64,000 nucleotides of DNA from Sphingobacterium sp. JB170 (GTDB taxonomy: Bacteria; Bacteroidota; Bacteroidia; Sphingobacteriales; Sphingobacteriaceae), in assembly GCF_900163865.1 (NCBI RefSeq), contig NZ_FUKU01000013.1, positions 62,001-126,000 of the forward strand, given 5' to 3'. Of the stretch, positions 6,890 to 17,600 are shown piece after piece. How positions within the stretch are numbered: the stretch's first letter is position 1; every line of letters begins with the position of its first letter. The notes beneath the pieces are model-generated. The model was given only the letters and a program-made list of their open reading frames with translations. It searched no databases and was not told the DNA's origin. The position numbers and the translations under genes were made by a program.

Positions 6890-9730
6890 ATGAACGATTT
6901 GGAAAGCCGTTACCTGCGGACATTCTTACTAATCTCCCAGTGCGTATGCTTTTTTATTTCGGAAGCGTTATGCCAGCAGCGCTATGACGTTTCATATTAC
7001 TTCCAACGGGATACCATCGCCGTAACGGGGGGGCAAACATTTTCCAACAAAATAATCATCACCAACAACGCCGCCGAAAAAATCACCTTGCTTCCCTCCG
7101 CAGACAATACGGCATCGCTGAGCGGCATGATTCGTCTTCCCAAAGAAATTATACTTGAGACAGGCCAAACAAAATCCTTGCCTTTAAAGTATATGACAAA
7201 TCCTCAAACCGTAACTTCGGATAACCAGCGCTTTACGATAGCCCTAAGTGCCACAGACTCCCTGTTGCGTGTGCAGCCCCCAGAATCCTTCTACATAAAG
7301 CTTCAAAATGAGCACTCAATAATTATAGAACCTACTCGAAAGGAGTATTATCTGGATCCTGCAACAGGGCAGCTGCAACTCTTATTGCGCGCGCAAAACA
7401 CAGGGCTGGTGCCCCAAACAATTTTACCTAGCTTTTCGGGCTTCCCTACGGGTTTTAAAATAATAGGAGAGTCATTACCGATAACATTAAACGCGGGCGA
7501 ACAGTCCCTGCTTACCTATACGGCAAGCATGCCGGGGGCACGCGTATCGGGCGATTTCGATCTACGCATCCAGGCGCTGGACCCAGCAGGCAAAGTACTG
7601 GCCGGGACCAGCGTTCGCATCATGAGCCCGGGAAGCGTCAAGCGCTTCGGCTCGCCGGTGGACTTTCAAAACCTACCGTACAGCAACGCTATCGCTTTGC
7701 GGTATATTGATATGGGCACATATTCCTCCATCTACCAGCTGCAAGGATACGGTGAGATCGATGTTCATGAAGGAGCGACACTCGACTACAGAATGACCTT
7801 AGATTACTACAAGGATCAGGACGGGTTGAATATGTACGATTCATATCTTGATTATCAAACTACAAAATGGGGCGTCAAGCTGGGCAACATATACGAAAAT
7901 TTAGACCAATCGATAAACGGCCGCGGTATTAAAGCGAATTACAATTTTGGCTCCGAGAGCTCGCTGAGCATATACGCTGTCCAAAACAAGTACATGCTTT
8001 TTAGTCAGATGTTTGACTTCCTAGATGGCGGGGAAACCTTTGGCGCCAAATACGCCATTGGACCCCAATACAACGAGAAAGCAAGTATCACTTATTTGCA
8101 CCGAAATGATGCGTTTCGTGCGGTAAATAGCGACTTGGCGAGCGCTAAAAAACGATTAACTTTCGGCCAAAAGCACGACCTCTTGCTCGAAGGGGGCTAT
8201 AGTCAAGAAAGATCGCGCGATAACACCAATCACGCGGCCTCAGTCGGCATAAATTACAATCATACTTTTGGGCCATACACCCTCTCCAGCACGAACTACT
8301 ATAGCTCGCCGTACTATTCCGGACTTAAGCGCGGACTTACCCAAAGCGACACGCGCATCAGTATGCTACTCCAGAACAATAACCGCCTGTCTGCTCGAGT
8401 GAGCTATATGGACAATAATCCGTCCTATCAGAACGGTTACGCAAACGTCTACTTTAACAACGCCAACCGCATCCAGATCTACGAATTAGGATATCTTGTA
8501 AATACGGATCAAATCCAATTGGAATTCAGACCCTATTACATGGCGCAACGCGCGAAGTATCAAAACTGGCTTACGCAAAGCCTACTGCCTGAACTTGCCC
8601 ACTCCGCCTCGGCACGACTAGCCGCGAACATTAACTTCACTTCCGGCGAGCACCGCTTCTCGATGCTTACGGACTATGGCTACACTTTTCTAACGATATC
8701 GAGCGCGGAAAACACAAATTTTCACTCCTTAAAGTTCACCGGCAATTATAATTACCGCAAAATAGGCTTCAACAGCTACGTCCAACTAAAGCCCTATTTT
8801 CTGAGTGACTTGTTCGCTGTAGGTCGCGCCGCGAATTATCGTGTGTATACCCTAGGTCCCAACACCCGCTTTGAGGCATTTGGTGGTCGGTTACAAACGC
8901 AGGCCGCAGCGATGTACAGCTACTACGATTTTTCGGGATCCAACAACTTCTCGTTAAATGCGGACATGCAGTGGCAGCTAACAAAAGGATGGGAGCTGAC
9001 TGCCCAGGTTTACTACACGTTTATCAAAGGACGAAACTTTTATGGCGCGTACCAGACGTCGCAGCCCTACGCGCCCGCCTCCCCCAATTACAGATTCGAC
9101 AATCGGCAAATTCGCATAGGCATCGAAAAGAATTTTGGCCGACAAGGCCGCACGAAAGGACACAAGTTGCAACTCGAGCTCTTTGAAGATACGAACAACA
9201 ACCTAGTAAAGGACCTTAACGAAGCGGAAACCGCGGGCGTACTGGTCAGGCTCGGCGATCAAGCCGCCACTACAGATAATAAGGGTAGGGTGAAATTCCT
9301 GGATGTGACGCCGGGATCGCATGTCGTTCAGATCGAAAATAATCGGGACTGGGTCGCCCAGGGGCCTATTAACGTTGTTGTCACGAAAAACAAAAAACTA
9401 GAAGTGCCATTGATAATCACAAATAAGGTGAAAGGCTCCTTCAAAGTGGCCGCCAAGAAATACATGAAATCCGCACCGCAGCTTGGCGGTATACGTATCA
9501 ATGCTGTCGATACCCAAGGCCGTGCGTATCACACCCTCAGCGACGGACACGGAAACTTTACTTTCTACCTACCGCAGGGAAAATACAAATTCTCTGTTTC
9601 AAGTGACGGCATGCCCTTTTCGATTCAAAACCCGCAGTGCGAGGTGATAGTAGGCGAGGCAGAAGACACCCTCATACCGGAGTTTATCTACCTAGACGAG
9701 CGCCGTAAGGTGGGAATCAAACATTTTTAG
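6890..9730 (+). CDS. Usher-like outer-membrane beta-barrel protein of a putative chaperone-usher module
   Basis: A 946-residue exported protein with a signal peptide ending near residue 28. Residues about 30-245 are a beta-rich Ig-like region resembling the NEW/COG1470 type. Residues about 250-750 are a long series of alternating Tyr/Gly-rich strands typical of an outer-membrane barrel. Two C-terminal beta-sandwich domains follow: about 758-842 (an SdrD-B-like DTNNNLVKDLNEAE loop and TTDNKGRVKFLDVTPG) and about 848-946 (carboxypeptidase-regulatory-like). This N-domain, barrel, two C-domain order parallels the FimD/PapC fimbrial usher, although I see no direct sequence identity and no plug. 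The opposite strand carries a PapD-like chaperone and two pilin-like subunits, convergent with this gene and overlapping it by 4 bases, which supports an usher role. Family membership is inferred from architecture and context. Confidence 0.7.
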   Translation: MNDLESRYLRTFLLISQCVCFFISEALCQQRYDVSYYFQRDTIAVTGGQTFSNKIIITNNAAEKITLLPSADNTASLSGMIRLPKEIILETGQTKSLPLKYMTNPQTVTSDNQRFTIALSATDSLLRVQPPESFYIKLQNEHSIIIEPTRKEYYLDPATGQLQLLLRAQNTGLVPQTILPSFSGFPTGFKIIGESLPITLNAGEQSLLTYTASMPGARVSGDFDLRIQALDPAGKVLAGTSVRIMSPGSVKRFGSPVDFQNLPYSNAIALRYIDMGTYSSIYQLQGYGEIDVHEGATLDYRMTLDYYKDQDGLNMYDSYLDYQTTKWGVKLGNIYENLDQSINGRGIKANYNFGSESSLSIYAVQNKYMLFSQMFDFLDGGETFGAKYAIGPQYNEKASITYLHRNDAFRAVNSDLASAKKRLTFGQKHDLLLEGGYSQERSRDNTNHAASVGINYNHTFGPYTLSSTNYYSSPYYSGLKRGLTQSDTRISMLLQNNNRLSARVSYMDNNPSYQNGYANVYFNNANRIQIYELGYLVNTDQIQLEFRPYYMAQRAKYQNWLTQSLLPELAHSASARLAANINFTSGEHRFSMLTDYGYTFLTISSAENTNFHSLKFTGNYNYRKIGFNSYVQLKPYFLSDLFAVGRAANYRVYTLGPNTRFEAFGGRLQTQAAAMYSYYDFSGSNNFSLNADMQWQLTKGWELTAQVYYTFIKGRNFYGAYQTSQPYAPASPNYRFDNRQIRIGIEKNFGRQGRTKGHKLQLELFEDTNNNLVKDLNEAETAGVLVRLGDQAATTDNKGRVKFLDVTPGSHVVQIENNRDWVAQGPINVVVTKNKKLEVPLIITNKVKGSFKVAAKKYMKSAPQLGGIRINAVDTQGRAYHTLSDGHGNFTFYLPQGKYKFSVSSDGMPFSIQNPQCEVIVGEAEDTLIPEFIYLDERRKVGIKHF

Positions 9731-11130
9731 GGCGCTACGATACCAAAAATAATATCCGCAGCATAAGTTCCCGGTGGCTTACCAAAAAGATGCTGTGTCT
9801 GGCTAGCCGGAATGCTAAAGCGTAGATTGATATCGCGGTCGATAACTGGATTGGCATTACCTATAAGCTGCTGGGCACTAGTGGACAGCGTAACTGTTGT
9901 CATTCCCACTTGATTGGCTGTCGGACCAATACGTAAAACACTCAGCGGAATACTATTTATGCCAGAAGTAAATGCACTCGAGTTCGCCCGCACCGTCAAA
10001 CTATACGGCGTTGTTTTACTTATACGCAACTGTCCTGCAACATCGCGAATAACACCGTTTTTATAATCATTAACATCATCGAAATCTACACTCACCGTTT
10101 GCTGAACAGCAACAATTTCCGCGAGATCCTCGACTATCACTTCCAGCGTGCCACCCCCAATAGCCTGCACGGTACCGGAGGGGTATGCTGAGGACAATTT
10201 GTTCCAAGTATAAGTGAGCGGAACAGAATAGGTACCCGCCTGCAAAAAATGTGCATTCAACTGCGCAGCGTTAATACTGTACGTGTTAGTCAATGATTGT
10301 ATATTGGTAGTGACGCCAATTCCTGTTGCGCCGGTCAGCGCTTGGTTACTTGCAGATAGCGACACCGGTGTTGCAGAAGGTACGTTGGCCAAACCTACCG
10401 TAACCGCTGAGACAGGCGATAGGGGTGCTTCATGGTAAGGAAGAGTTGTATTAAAATTAAACTGCGCAGTACCCACCCGTACGCTTGGTATATAGGGAAC
10501 GGTGGTCGATAACGTAGTAACCCTATTCGCTGAAACACCGCCCACAGCGCGATAACTATTTAGATTGTTCACCGGAATTCTGATCGCACCGATGGCGGAT
10601 TGCAAACTAATAAAGCCCGGAACATTAATATTAAAATCTTGACTTCCAGGTATTATCGCTCCCAAATTGATACCAGCTAACGAAAATGTTATATTCGAAG
10701 TGTATACACCTGCTACCCACGGGAAGCCGACAACCGGAATCCGGGCCCTGGCCGAGATGTCACCCGACAAAAGCGATGCAACTGCCGCATATAGTGTTGC
10801 AGGAGCTGTCGAGAGAGGCTGCTCTGTCCCTCCACCGAGAACCGAAACCGAACCAATGCGGAGAAGGCTAATGTTTGCCCGGTTTAGCGGAACGGTCAAA
10901 CCAGTGGAAGCATTACTAAAATTCGCCGTATTCGCATTTACCCTAAAACTCGGTACCAGCCCTAGTACACTTACAAAGCGACCGGCCGAAAAATCTTGAT
11001 TGTACGCCGTACCGCTTTGAATATTTGCCTGCGGTATCTGAATAGTAATTTGCGCCCTTAGCGGACCGCCCCATACACATAAACCAATTAAAAGGGCTAC
11101 GAACTTAATATGTAATTTCTTTTTCGGCAA
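9727..11130 (-). CDS. Secreted adhesin/subunit-like beta-sandwich protein
   Basis: A 467-residue protein with an N-terminal signal peptide (cleavage near residue 27, PLRAQ). The rest is Ser/Thr/Asn/Val-rich beta text with no cysteine in the mature part. The C-terminal half carries two related pilin-like units, each ending in an alternating strand after a GTY motif (AGTYSVPLTYTW near residue 315 and PPGTYAADIIFGI at the very end). Such C-terminal strands are what chaperones and ushers handle in donor-strand exchange. Its start overlaps the end of the chaperone gene by 26 bases, so the two are probably translationally coupled. By size (large N-domain plus pilin-like part) it could be the tip adhesin. 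No catalytic motif is visible and the name is inferred. Confidence 0.65.
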   Translation of the reverse strand: MPKKKLHIKFVALLIGLCVWGGPLRAQITIQIPQANIQSGTAYNQDFSAGRFVSVLGLVPSFRVNANTANFSNASTGLTVPLNRANISLLRIGSVSVLGGGTEQPLSTAPATLYAAVASLLSGDISARARIPVVGFPWVAGVYTSNITFSLAGINLGAIIPGSQDFNINVPGFISLQSAIGAIRIPVNNLNSYRAVGGVSANRVTTLSTTVPYIPSVRVGTAQFNFNTTLPYHEAPLSPVSAVTVGLANVPSATPVSLSASNQALTGATGIGVTTNIQSLTNTYSINAAQLNAHFLQAGTYSVPLTYTWNKLSSAYPSGTVQAIGGGTLEVIVEDLAEIVAVQQTVSVDFDDVNDYKNGVIRDVAGQLRISKTTPYSLTVRANSSAFTSGINSIPLSVLRIGPTANQVGMTTVTLSTSAQQLIGNANPVIDRDINLRFSIPASQTQHLFGKPPGTYAADIIFGIVAP

Positions 11131-11905
11131 CTTTTAGGTCATATTGGCTTCCTGCGTCCAAAATTGCCACAGCAAGGTATCTGCCACTCTGTAGATTCTC
11201 GGGTAGTGAAAAGCGCACCCACTGTTGCGCCTGAGGCATCATCGCTACCGCAATCGATTTAATAGAAATCTCCTCACCGGTCTGGATATTCGTAAGCTCG
11301 AAGCGTACATAAGCATCTTTATTGATCTGCCCGGCGTTCTTAATCTTCACGTCCATCTGTCGCACCTTTTTTTCATTAACCTTTAGAAGTCCTCGATCCT
11401 CAAATGCTATAAACTCGAGGTCCCCAGCCGATAAACCCTCGGGCGTATGATACACCTGCACGCCTATTTCCAACAGTACATTCACATTAAGCCCGGGTTT
11501 AGCACGTTCTTTCTGCGTTTTGGTCTGCGTAAAAAACACCATGCTATGGGTCTGTTCTTGTGGTGCTGGATCACTGGGTATTTTCATAGTAAGGTTCACG
11601 CGTTTACTCTCTCCGGGAGCGAGCTGAACAGCATTCTCCGAAAGTTTCAACCAGGATAAATTGGACGAACTTTTGTTATCCGGTTCATAATATACTTTTA
11701 CACCTAAGGAATCCCGATCCCAGTCTTGCATACGCGCAACGAAACTAAATTCGCTACTCGAGGTATTACGAAACATAATGTCCTGGCTTACTGTTTGCCC
11801 TGGCGCGCCGTCAAAGAATATACGCGAAGGGGAAACAGCGATACCCTGGCCGAAAGTCAGCGTACCGCAGATGCTCAATAAAACAACTATAAAGTAACGA
11901 ATCAC
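11105..11905 (-). CDS. PapD-like periplasmic (fimbrial-type) chaperone
   Basis: A 266-residue exported protein (signal peptide of about 20 residues ending TFGQG) with two Ig-like domains. The first (about 22-145) begins IAVSPSRIFFDGAPGQTVSQ and contains a G1-strand-like stretch after VQLAPGESKRVNLTMKIP. The second (about 150-266) holds alternating strands such as DAYVRFELTNIQTGEE. This is the boomerang layout of chaperones that bind and cap pilin subunits in the periplasm until an usher assembles them. It lies between the pilin-like gene (29-base gap) and the adhesin-like gene (26-base overlap), so all three appear to be one operon transcribed away from 12500. The fold-level call is good; partner specificity is inferred. 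Confidence 0.78.
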   Translation of the reverse strand: MIRYFIVVLLSICGTLTFGQGIAVSPSRIFFDGAPGQTVSQDIMFRNTSSSEFSFVARMQDWDRDSLGVKVYYEPDNKSSSNLSWLKLSENAVQLAPGESKRVNLTMKIPSDPAPQEQTHSMVFFTQTKTQKERAKPGLNVNVLLEIGVQVYHTPEGLSAGDLEFIAFEDRGLLKVNEKKVRQMDVKIKNAGQINKDAYVRFELTNIQTGEEISIKSIAVAMMPQAQQWVRFSLPENLQSGRYLAVAILDAGSQYDLKVAEKEITY

Positions 11906-11934
11906 TGTTCAAGATACGGATAATCGAAAGTCTT

Positions 11935-12459
11935 TTACAACTGTGTAGCCGTATAGGTAACGGTTGTAGAAAAATTACTCCCCTCGAGCCCTAAAAGCGT
12001 CGTTGCATCGGGAATCTCGTAGTTTATTTGATAAATTGCCTCCGCGGATGCCGCAGCCCCATTCAGCAAAGGAGCGGGCGTTGTGCTTAACGGCACATTA
12101 TCCTCCGGCGTACCCCCATTATTTGTGACGGATTCTTCATCGACAGAAACGTTTACTATATCTAAAGCGGGACCAACAGGTGCAAAATCCTGAACGGCTT
12201 GGACCGTTAGATTGTACGCCTGGTTACTTACCACGGTAAAATGGTTCGGCTTTGTGACCGTTTGTACTTCGGTATAGTCTTCCGCGTCCAAATAGTTAAA
12301 ATCAACTGTCGGATCTGCCCCTAAAGTAATAGAAATCGCATCGGTAAGATTAATGTTAACGGTAACAGGAGTTGTAGTGGCTGATACTTGTGCATATGCG
12401 TGCTGCCCAAAGCAAACCATCATGACCGCAAATAGAGCTATTAAAAGGTTTTTTTTCAT
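11935..12459 (-). CDS. Pilin-like secreted subunit
   Basis: A 174-residue protein with a clean signal peptide (about 23 residues, HAYAQ). The mature part of about 150 residues is all-beta, acidic, cysteine-free and ends in an alternating strand (FSTTVTYTATQL), resembling DUF4402/WxL-like or pilin domains of surface fibres. It contains NHFTVVSNQAYNLTVQA and YQINYEIPDATTLLG, typical paired strands. It is the first gene of the minus-strand operon with the chaperone and the larger subunit, and a -7 box stands 34 bases upstream. First position and small size fit the abundant shaft subunit. The exact family cannot be settled by reading. Confidence 0.65.
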   Translation of the reverse strand: MKKNLLIALFAVMMVCFGQHAYAQVSATTTPVTVNINLTDAISITLGADPTVDFNYLDAEDYTEVQTVTKPNHFTVVSNQAYNLTVQAVQDFAPVGPALDIVNVSVDEESVTNNGGTPEDNVPLSTTPAPLLNGAAASAEAIYQINYEIPDATTLLGLEGSNFSTTVTYTATQL

Positions 12460-12492
12460 GGCATAAATATTTTAGTGTACAGAAAAACAACA

Positions 12493-12500
12493 CAAACGTA
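12493..12500 (-). promoter_or_regulatory. -7 element of the pilin/chaperone operon
   Basis: The minus strand reads TACGTTTG, an exact TAnnTTTG, 34 bases upstream of the pilin start. A T-rich stretch ending TTTT lies 19 bases further up in place of the -33 TTTG. Transcription would start near 12486. Confidence 0.55.
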
Positions 12501-12577
12501 CCCCAAATAGTTTGAAAATAAAAGAATTTAAGGTCACATAAAGATGTTATGAAATTTACGAAATTACAGACTATGCA

Positions 12578-13360
12578 TTAATCTTCCATCGGTACAACGG
12601 TGGATTCGAAATAGCTTTTATAGACGGCCTTAATATTTTCAATTTCCGTCACATCGGGGCGTATTAAACCAGATGTTGGACTGTCCAAGTCAAAAATCAC
12701 GCAAATAATGATGTAGCTCATCAACGCAAATATGATGGCGGAAATATGCACCCTTGTCTGCATCATTCCGCGCATGAAACCAAAAAGAAAACCGATGAAA
12801 AGCGAAAACAGCAGCAGAATAAATAAAACTAATCGCGGCGCGCTGTGGTGATAGGAATGAAGAAGCCGGTAGTACGAACTCTCGAGCTGTTCGAGGTCTC
12901 GCATCAGCTCTTTTGCCTGGACGATGTTGATACGCTTTTCGTCCACATGCTTCAATAGCTGCTGATCAAAATGAGCTCCTAAGCCCTCCATTTTTTTAAT
13001 TTCAATGTAAACGCCCTTTTTAGTGTCTGGTATGTGGGTCATTTGCCTGGCTAGCAGCGTAGAGATATGATGATAAAGGTTGCTCTGCAGCTCCTTTTCG
13101 TATAGCTTGCTCTTACGCAAGGTAAACGACAATTTATCCGCCATGTCATGAATGTAGTCAGATCGTACACGCGCGTTATTACCCGCTTGAACCAGCATAA
13201 ATGAAATTAGCAAGGCAAAAAATCCGACCAGCGCTCCTTCCAGCCCTAGCGGTTTCCATTCTGGCATTTTGGGCGCTAAATATACGCCCACTTTCCGCCC
13301 CGCAATTAAACTGGTCGCTAGCAGCAGGGGGTAGATAATGATAAAAAATATTTCTTCCAT
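12578..13360 (-). CDS. DUF4239-type (bestrophin-like) membrane protein
   Basis: A 260-residue inner-membrane protein. Two hydrophobic helices lie near the N-terminus (about 4-22 and 42-62), a soluble helical region rich in Lys/Glu/His spans about 70-170, and two more helices follow (about 175-195 and 203-222). Just after them is the motif FDLDSPTSGLIRP, close to the DLDRPFSG signature that marks the DUF4239/bestrophin-like family. The function of this family is not established. It lies 118 bases upstream of the pilin gene on the same strand but has its own surroundings, so I do not count it as part of the fibre operon. Confidence 0.65.
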   Translation of the reverse strand: MEEIFFIIIYPLLLATSLIAGRKVGVYLAPKMPEWKPLGLEGALVGFFALLISFMLVQAGNNARVRSDYIHDMADKLSFTLRKSKLYEKELQSNLYHHISTLLARQMTHIPDTKKGVYIEIKKMEGLGAHFDQQLLKHVDEKRINIVQAKELMRDLEQLESSYYRLLHSYHHSAPRLVLFILLLFSLFIGFLFGFMRGMMQTRVHISAIIFALMSYIIICVIFDLDSPTSGLIRPDVTEIENIKAVYKSYFESTVVPMED

Positions 13361-13478
13361 ATGATTTCTTCAAAGGCGCAAGGGCCCGAACGCCATATAA
13401 TGAGCCGCCGGAATTGGAAAAATTTCCCCAAAAACAAATCGACCCGATCGCCCCCGGGATAGACCGCTCTATGCAGGT

Positions 13479-14072
13479 TTAAAAGCCGTATGCCAAGCCT
13501 GCGTTGACTACCCCTTTGTAACCAAAGCCTAAGTTCACCGATAAACTGAATCTGTCGCCAAAAGTTGCACCAATTGCATCTACTTGATAAGCAAAGCTGT
13601 TGGTTTCATCTTCGTTTATATCGTGGTCTTCATTGTCGGCCGAAACACTGGAATGGGCCATACCCGCACCAATACCGGAGTGTAGGCGGAACCGAGAACG
13701 ATTAATATAATTATACTTCAATTCAGCTAACAGTCCGTAGGAATCTGTCGAAACACTTCCATCGGCCTTTCCATTCACAAACACATCTCTACTAGCGTGC
13801 TCATAAATGACCGTACCACCAACTTCCAGCTTTGGGGTAACGTAGGTTCTATATCCCGCGAAAATAACTCCGGAATAACTGGCGTTAGCCGTAGTTACCG
13901 TCCCCCCAGATATAGCGGTAACAATGATATCGGCAAGTTCATTCCCGATATCGTCGGCAGAAGCTACACCATAGCCAACATAAATATGGCTCTTCTGTTG
14001 AGCAGCGCCCTGCTGGATAAAAGCAATGCAGCAAAGAGCCAGCGTCAAAACGATTTTTATCGTGTTTTTCAT
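13479..14072 (-). CDS. Small outer-membrane beta-barrel protein
   Basis: A 197-residue protein with a signal peptide (about 24 residues, QGAAQ) followed by alternating strands such as HIYVGYGVASA, SGVIFAGYRTYVT, YGLLAELKYNYI and a final LSVNLGFGYKGVVNAGLAYGF-type end in Phe. This is the layout of the OmpA/OmpX-like 'outer membrane beta-barrel' group, probably eight strands. The acidic loop near residues 150-160 faces outside in such models. It lies 118 bases upstream of the DUF4239-type gene on the same strand; no functional link can be read. Confidence 0.75.
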   Translation of the reverse strand: MKNTIKIVLTLALCCIAFIQQGAAQQKSHIYVGYGVASADDIGNELADIIVTAISGGTVTTANASYSGVIFAGYRTYVTPKLEVGGTVIYEHASRDVFVNGKADGSVSTDSYGLLAELKYNYINRSRFRLHSGIGAGMAHSSVSADNEDHDINEDETNSFAYQVDAIGATFGDRFSLSVNLGFGYKGVVNAGLAYGF

Positions 14073-14694
14073 AGTTTATTATTTATAAGATTAAGTAAAT
14101 GTCATTGTTCCCCCCCAAGCTGTTCCCGTGCAGAAAACGATGCACCTTAAATATTAACAGCCTGTTTGTCGTGTGATTGAGTATAACTTCATCGCTACTG
14201 AATTAATCAATCATGAGGAATTACTGCTTTTACAATTAAATGTTTAGTTAGTTATAAAAAACTCTACTGAAGGCTAAACAAGTTCATTATAAAATTGTTT
14301 GCACGTTATTATCACAAAAACCGCTGATCGTATAAAACAGATTTATTCATACATTAGTCAGCTAATAACAACTGCTATTCGTTTAAAAAAACAGCAAAGG
14401 AATTTCCATTATGTTACAATACAACTGTCCCATTAGATTCAAAAACATCGATCCAAAATACTGATTGGTCAGCTCGTTTCCGTGACTTAGCAAACGGACT
14501 TGAGAAAAATAGGTGGGTAGCGACCGAATCTAATGACCAATGTTCTGAAAACGGACCATCGAAATTTTTATGGCAAACAACATAGTTAGTTTATCAATTC
14601 CCAAAACAACGGTCATGAACACCGTTAATCTCGCATGCGGTAAACCCGGCCTGCTTTTTTTTAAAGCTAAACCGAATCACCGCAGCTGTACTAT
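14073..14694. other. Gene-poor AT-rich interval of 622 bp
   Basis: The region between two minus-strand genes is AT-rich. A plus-strand frame from about 14433 to 14577 reads coding-like text (WSARFRDLANGLEKN) but has no start codon and no family I know; it could be a gene remnant. I see no RNA gene, repeat array or clear terminator. Confidence 0.4.
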
Positions 14695-17600
14695 CTAATC
14701 AAAAAGGGCTAGCAAGTCCTGTTTGTCCAACGTCTTGAGCAGGTTGCTCTCTTCCAGAATAACATCTTCCACAATTTTTTTCTTCTTGTTTTGCAAGGCT
14801 AGAATTTTCTCTTCCACACTATCTCGACAAACGACTTTATAGGCATTCACGTGTTTCTGCTGCCCTATTCGGTAGCATCGATCGATCGCTTGAGCCTCAG
14901 CAGCCGGGTTCCACCATGGATCGAGGATATATACATAATTTGCAGCGGTAAGGTTTAACCCCGTACCACCAGCCTTTAAGCTTATCAAAAACACCCTGCA
15001 ACCTTCGTCCTGTTGAAACTGATCTACCGCACGCGCTCGTGCGCTAGAATTCAGCTCACCATCCAGATACGAAAATGGCACATTCATGGATGTTAAGCGC
15101 TCTCGCACAAGCTTGAGCATCGAGGTGAAAAATGAAAAAATAAGCACCTTATGTTCGGGGACTACGTCGGTAATAATCTCATCGACAAAATCAAGCTTCA
15201 CGGCGTCTTCAGGTAATCCCACATCCTTCAATAGAGCGGGAGAAGCGCACAGTTGTCGCAATTTGGTGAGCGCTTCGATAGCGATGAACTTCGTCCTCGA
15301 GGAATTCTCGCCCTCGAAATTTCCCTGTATTTCATTTTTGAAAATTTTCCTGTACTTATCGTATATTTTTCGCTGCTTGGGCAGCATATCCATATACAAT
15401 ACGGTCTCTGTCTTCTCGGGTAACTCAATAGCAACCTGTTTCTTTGTGCGTCGCAATATGAAAGGCTCCACAATTCGCTGCAAAGCGTGCAATGGTTGCC
15501 CCTGTAGGGCTGCTTTTTGATACAATCGATTGAATGTCGTATAATCCTTAAACAGGCCTGGATTGACTATACTCAATTGGGCGTATAGATCGCTCACACC
15601 ATTTTCAATCGGTGTACCCGTCATTGCTATCTTATGGTCAGCAGTTATTTTGACAATCCCTTTATAGCGCTTGGATTTATGATTTTTAACGTTCTGAGAC
15701 TCATCCAAAATTAGGTAAGCAAAAGGTGTCTTCTCCAGCAATGACATTTCTCCTAAAAACATGGCATACGTCGTTAAAACCACCGTTCCTGGTTCAAAAT
15801 TCGTAATCACAGCCCGATCAGTACCGTGGTACACCACGACACGGCGGCTCGCAGCGAACTTGTTGTATTCATTTTGCCAGTTGAAAATAAGTGAAGTGGG
15901 AATAACTATAAGGCTCGGTTTTGCTGCGGGTTTATGCGTATAATAATGCTCCAGCAGGGTGATCACTTGCAGTGTCTTTCCAAGCCCCATATCGTCCGCT
16001 AGAATACCACCCCAACCCTGCGCTTGCATGCCTCGCATCCACCGCACCCCTTCAACTTGGTAGGAACGTAGTGTCGCGGTAACCGTGCTTGGAGTATTAA
16101 CGGGATCGATCTGTTCCATTTGTTTAAAAGCAGGCCAATGTCCTATTAGATCATTTGAAACAAGACCGGGATCTATTTGCTTTAAAAGCTTCTGCGCCGC
16201 GAAATATTGCACAGGCGTTAAAACGACATATTTATGCTCTAAGGCTGCAGCCATAAATAAACTTCTAAATAAAAGTTTTTCTTCCGCCCGTAGATAAACA
16301 CACTCACCCTCAGTAGACTCCAACACAGGCGCCCTATCCATCCCTTGATCAAAAAACTCAGACACGGCTATCGATTTATCTGCGAAATTAGTGGTCATCG
16401 AGAAACAAAACAGACTTTCAGTAACCTTAATATCGACAAGCTCCCAACGCAGCGCTTTAGGCAGAATACTGCTGCCGGCTGCAATATTTATGAGGTTTAC
16501 GGCGATGCCCTGTTTTTCGAACGTTTCAACCAATACATTGAGCCAACTTGTTAGCATGATCTGCGTTAGTGGAATAATCCAAACACCCGTATGCTCCTGC
16601 TTATTCAGGCTTTCGTGATAATCCCGGATAAGCCCATCTACTTGTGCCTCGAGAATAGATGTGCGTTCCATATAGACAACCATATCGTCCAGGTAGCGAA
16701 ACAAAGGACCGCTATCAGGCGCTAAATTACATTTGGGAAACCCTTCATAGTGAACTTCAGGCATAATTACAATGCTCTGCTCCTCTTGGCGAATCTCCAC
16801 GGTGACACGTGGCAAGGTGGGTGCTAACTTTTGCACGCGGCTATTTTTAGCCAGCGCATGAACATGAACCCGATGCCGCCCCGATACTTGGGTGAGTACC
16901 TGAACTAGAAATTCCCGAAGATCTTGTGGCCGAATGGTAAGTAGGTAGTTGACCACTCGCATGTTATGGATCATCCGCTCCAGATCGACATCGTCTATAA
17001 ATAACATATCTCCACCGGGCAACTGCATAAAAAACGATTGATTTTCGGTGTAGAATTGCGGCGCTTGAACCTCGGCACCTTTATACAGTAAAAGAAACTT
17101 CAACTGCCAGCAATCTTTTCCCTCGTGCAAATGGGCTTTGACCCGTAAATTTTCTCCAGCCAAATAAAGATCCCCCTCGACCTCCCAGCCCCCCCTTTTA
17201 AGTCTTGCGTCTGCAGGGCTATACGCCGGCCTGTAATCATATTTTAAGCGAACGCGCAGCACCTTATCGGGGCAGCGTAGCATCTTTCGCCAAAAGCGCA
17301 GCATGATTTGTTGCTTCTTAATTTGCGAAATATCATCATCTGCATGCAGATCAACAATTTCGTTGCCTAGCGGGTATTTATCATCGTACAGGGCAACCAT
17401 TTGCCGGCACAGACCTTCCCAATAACGATCTGCCGGATCCAGAAACTTGTCCCCCGGGTTTTTGTCAAACAGGTAACTCGTCATGTTGGTTGTTACAGAC
17501 CCCGGAATCGATGTGAAGGGCAAAACATACGGCACTCCCCCGATAAAAGAACCCAACGGCACGACATAGGAAACTTTCTCGACCTCACCGACACCTAGGC

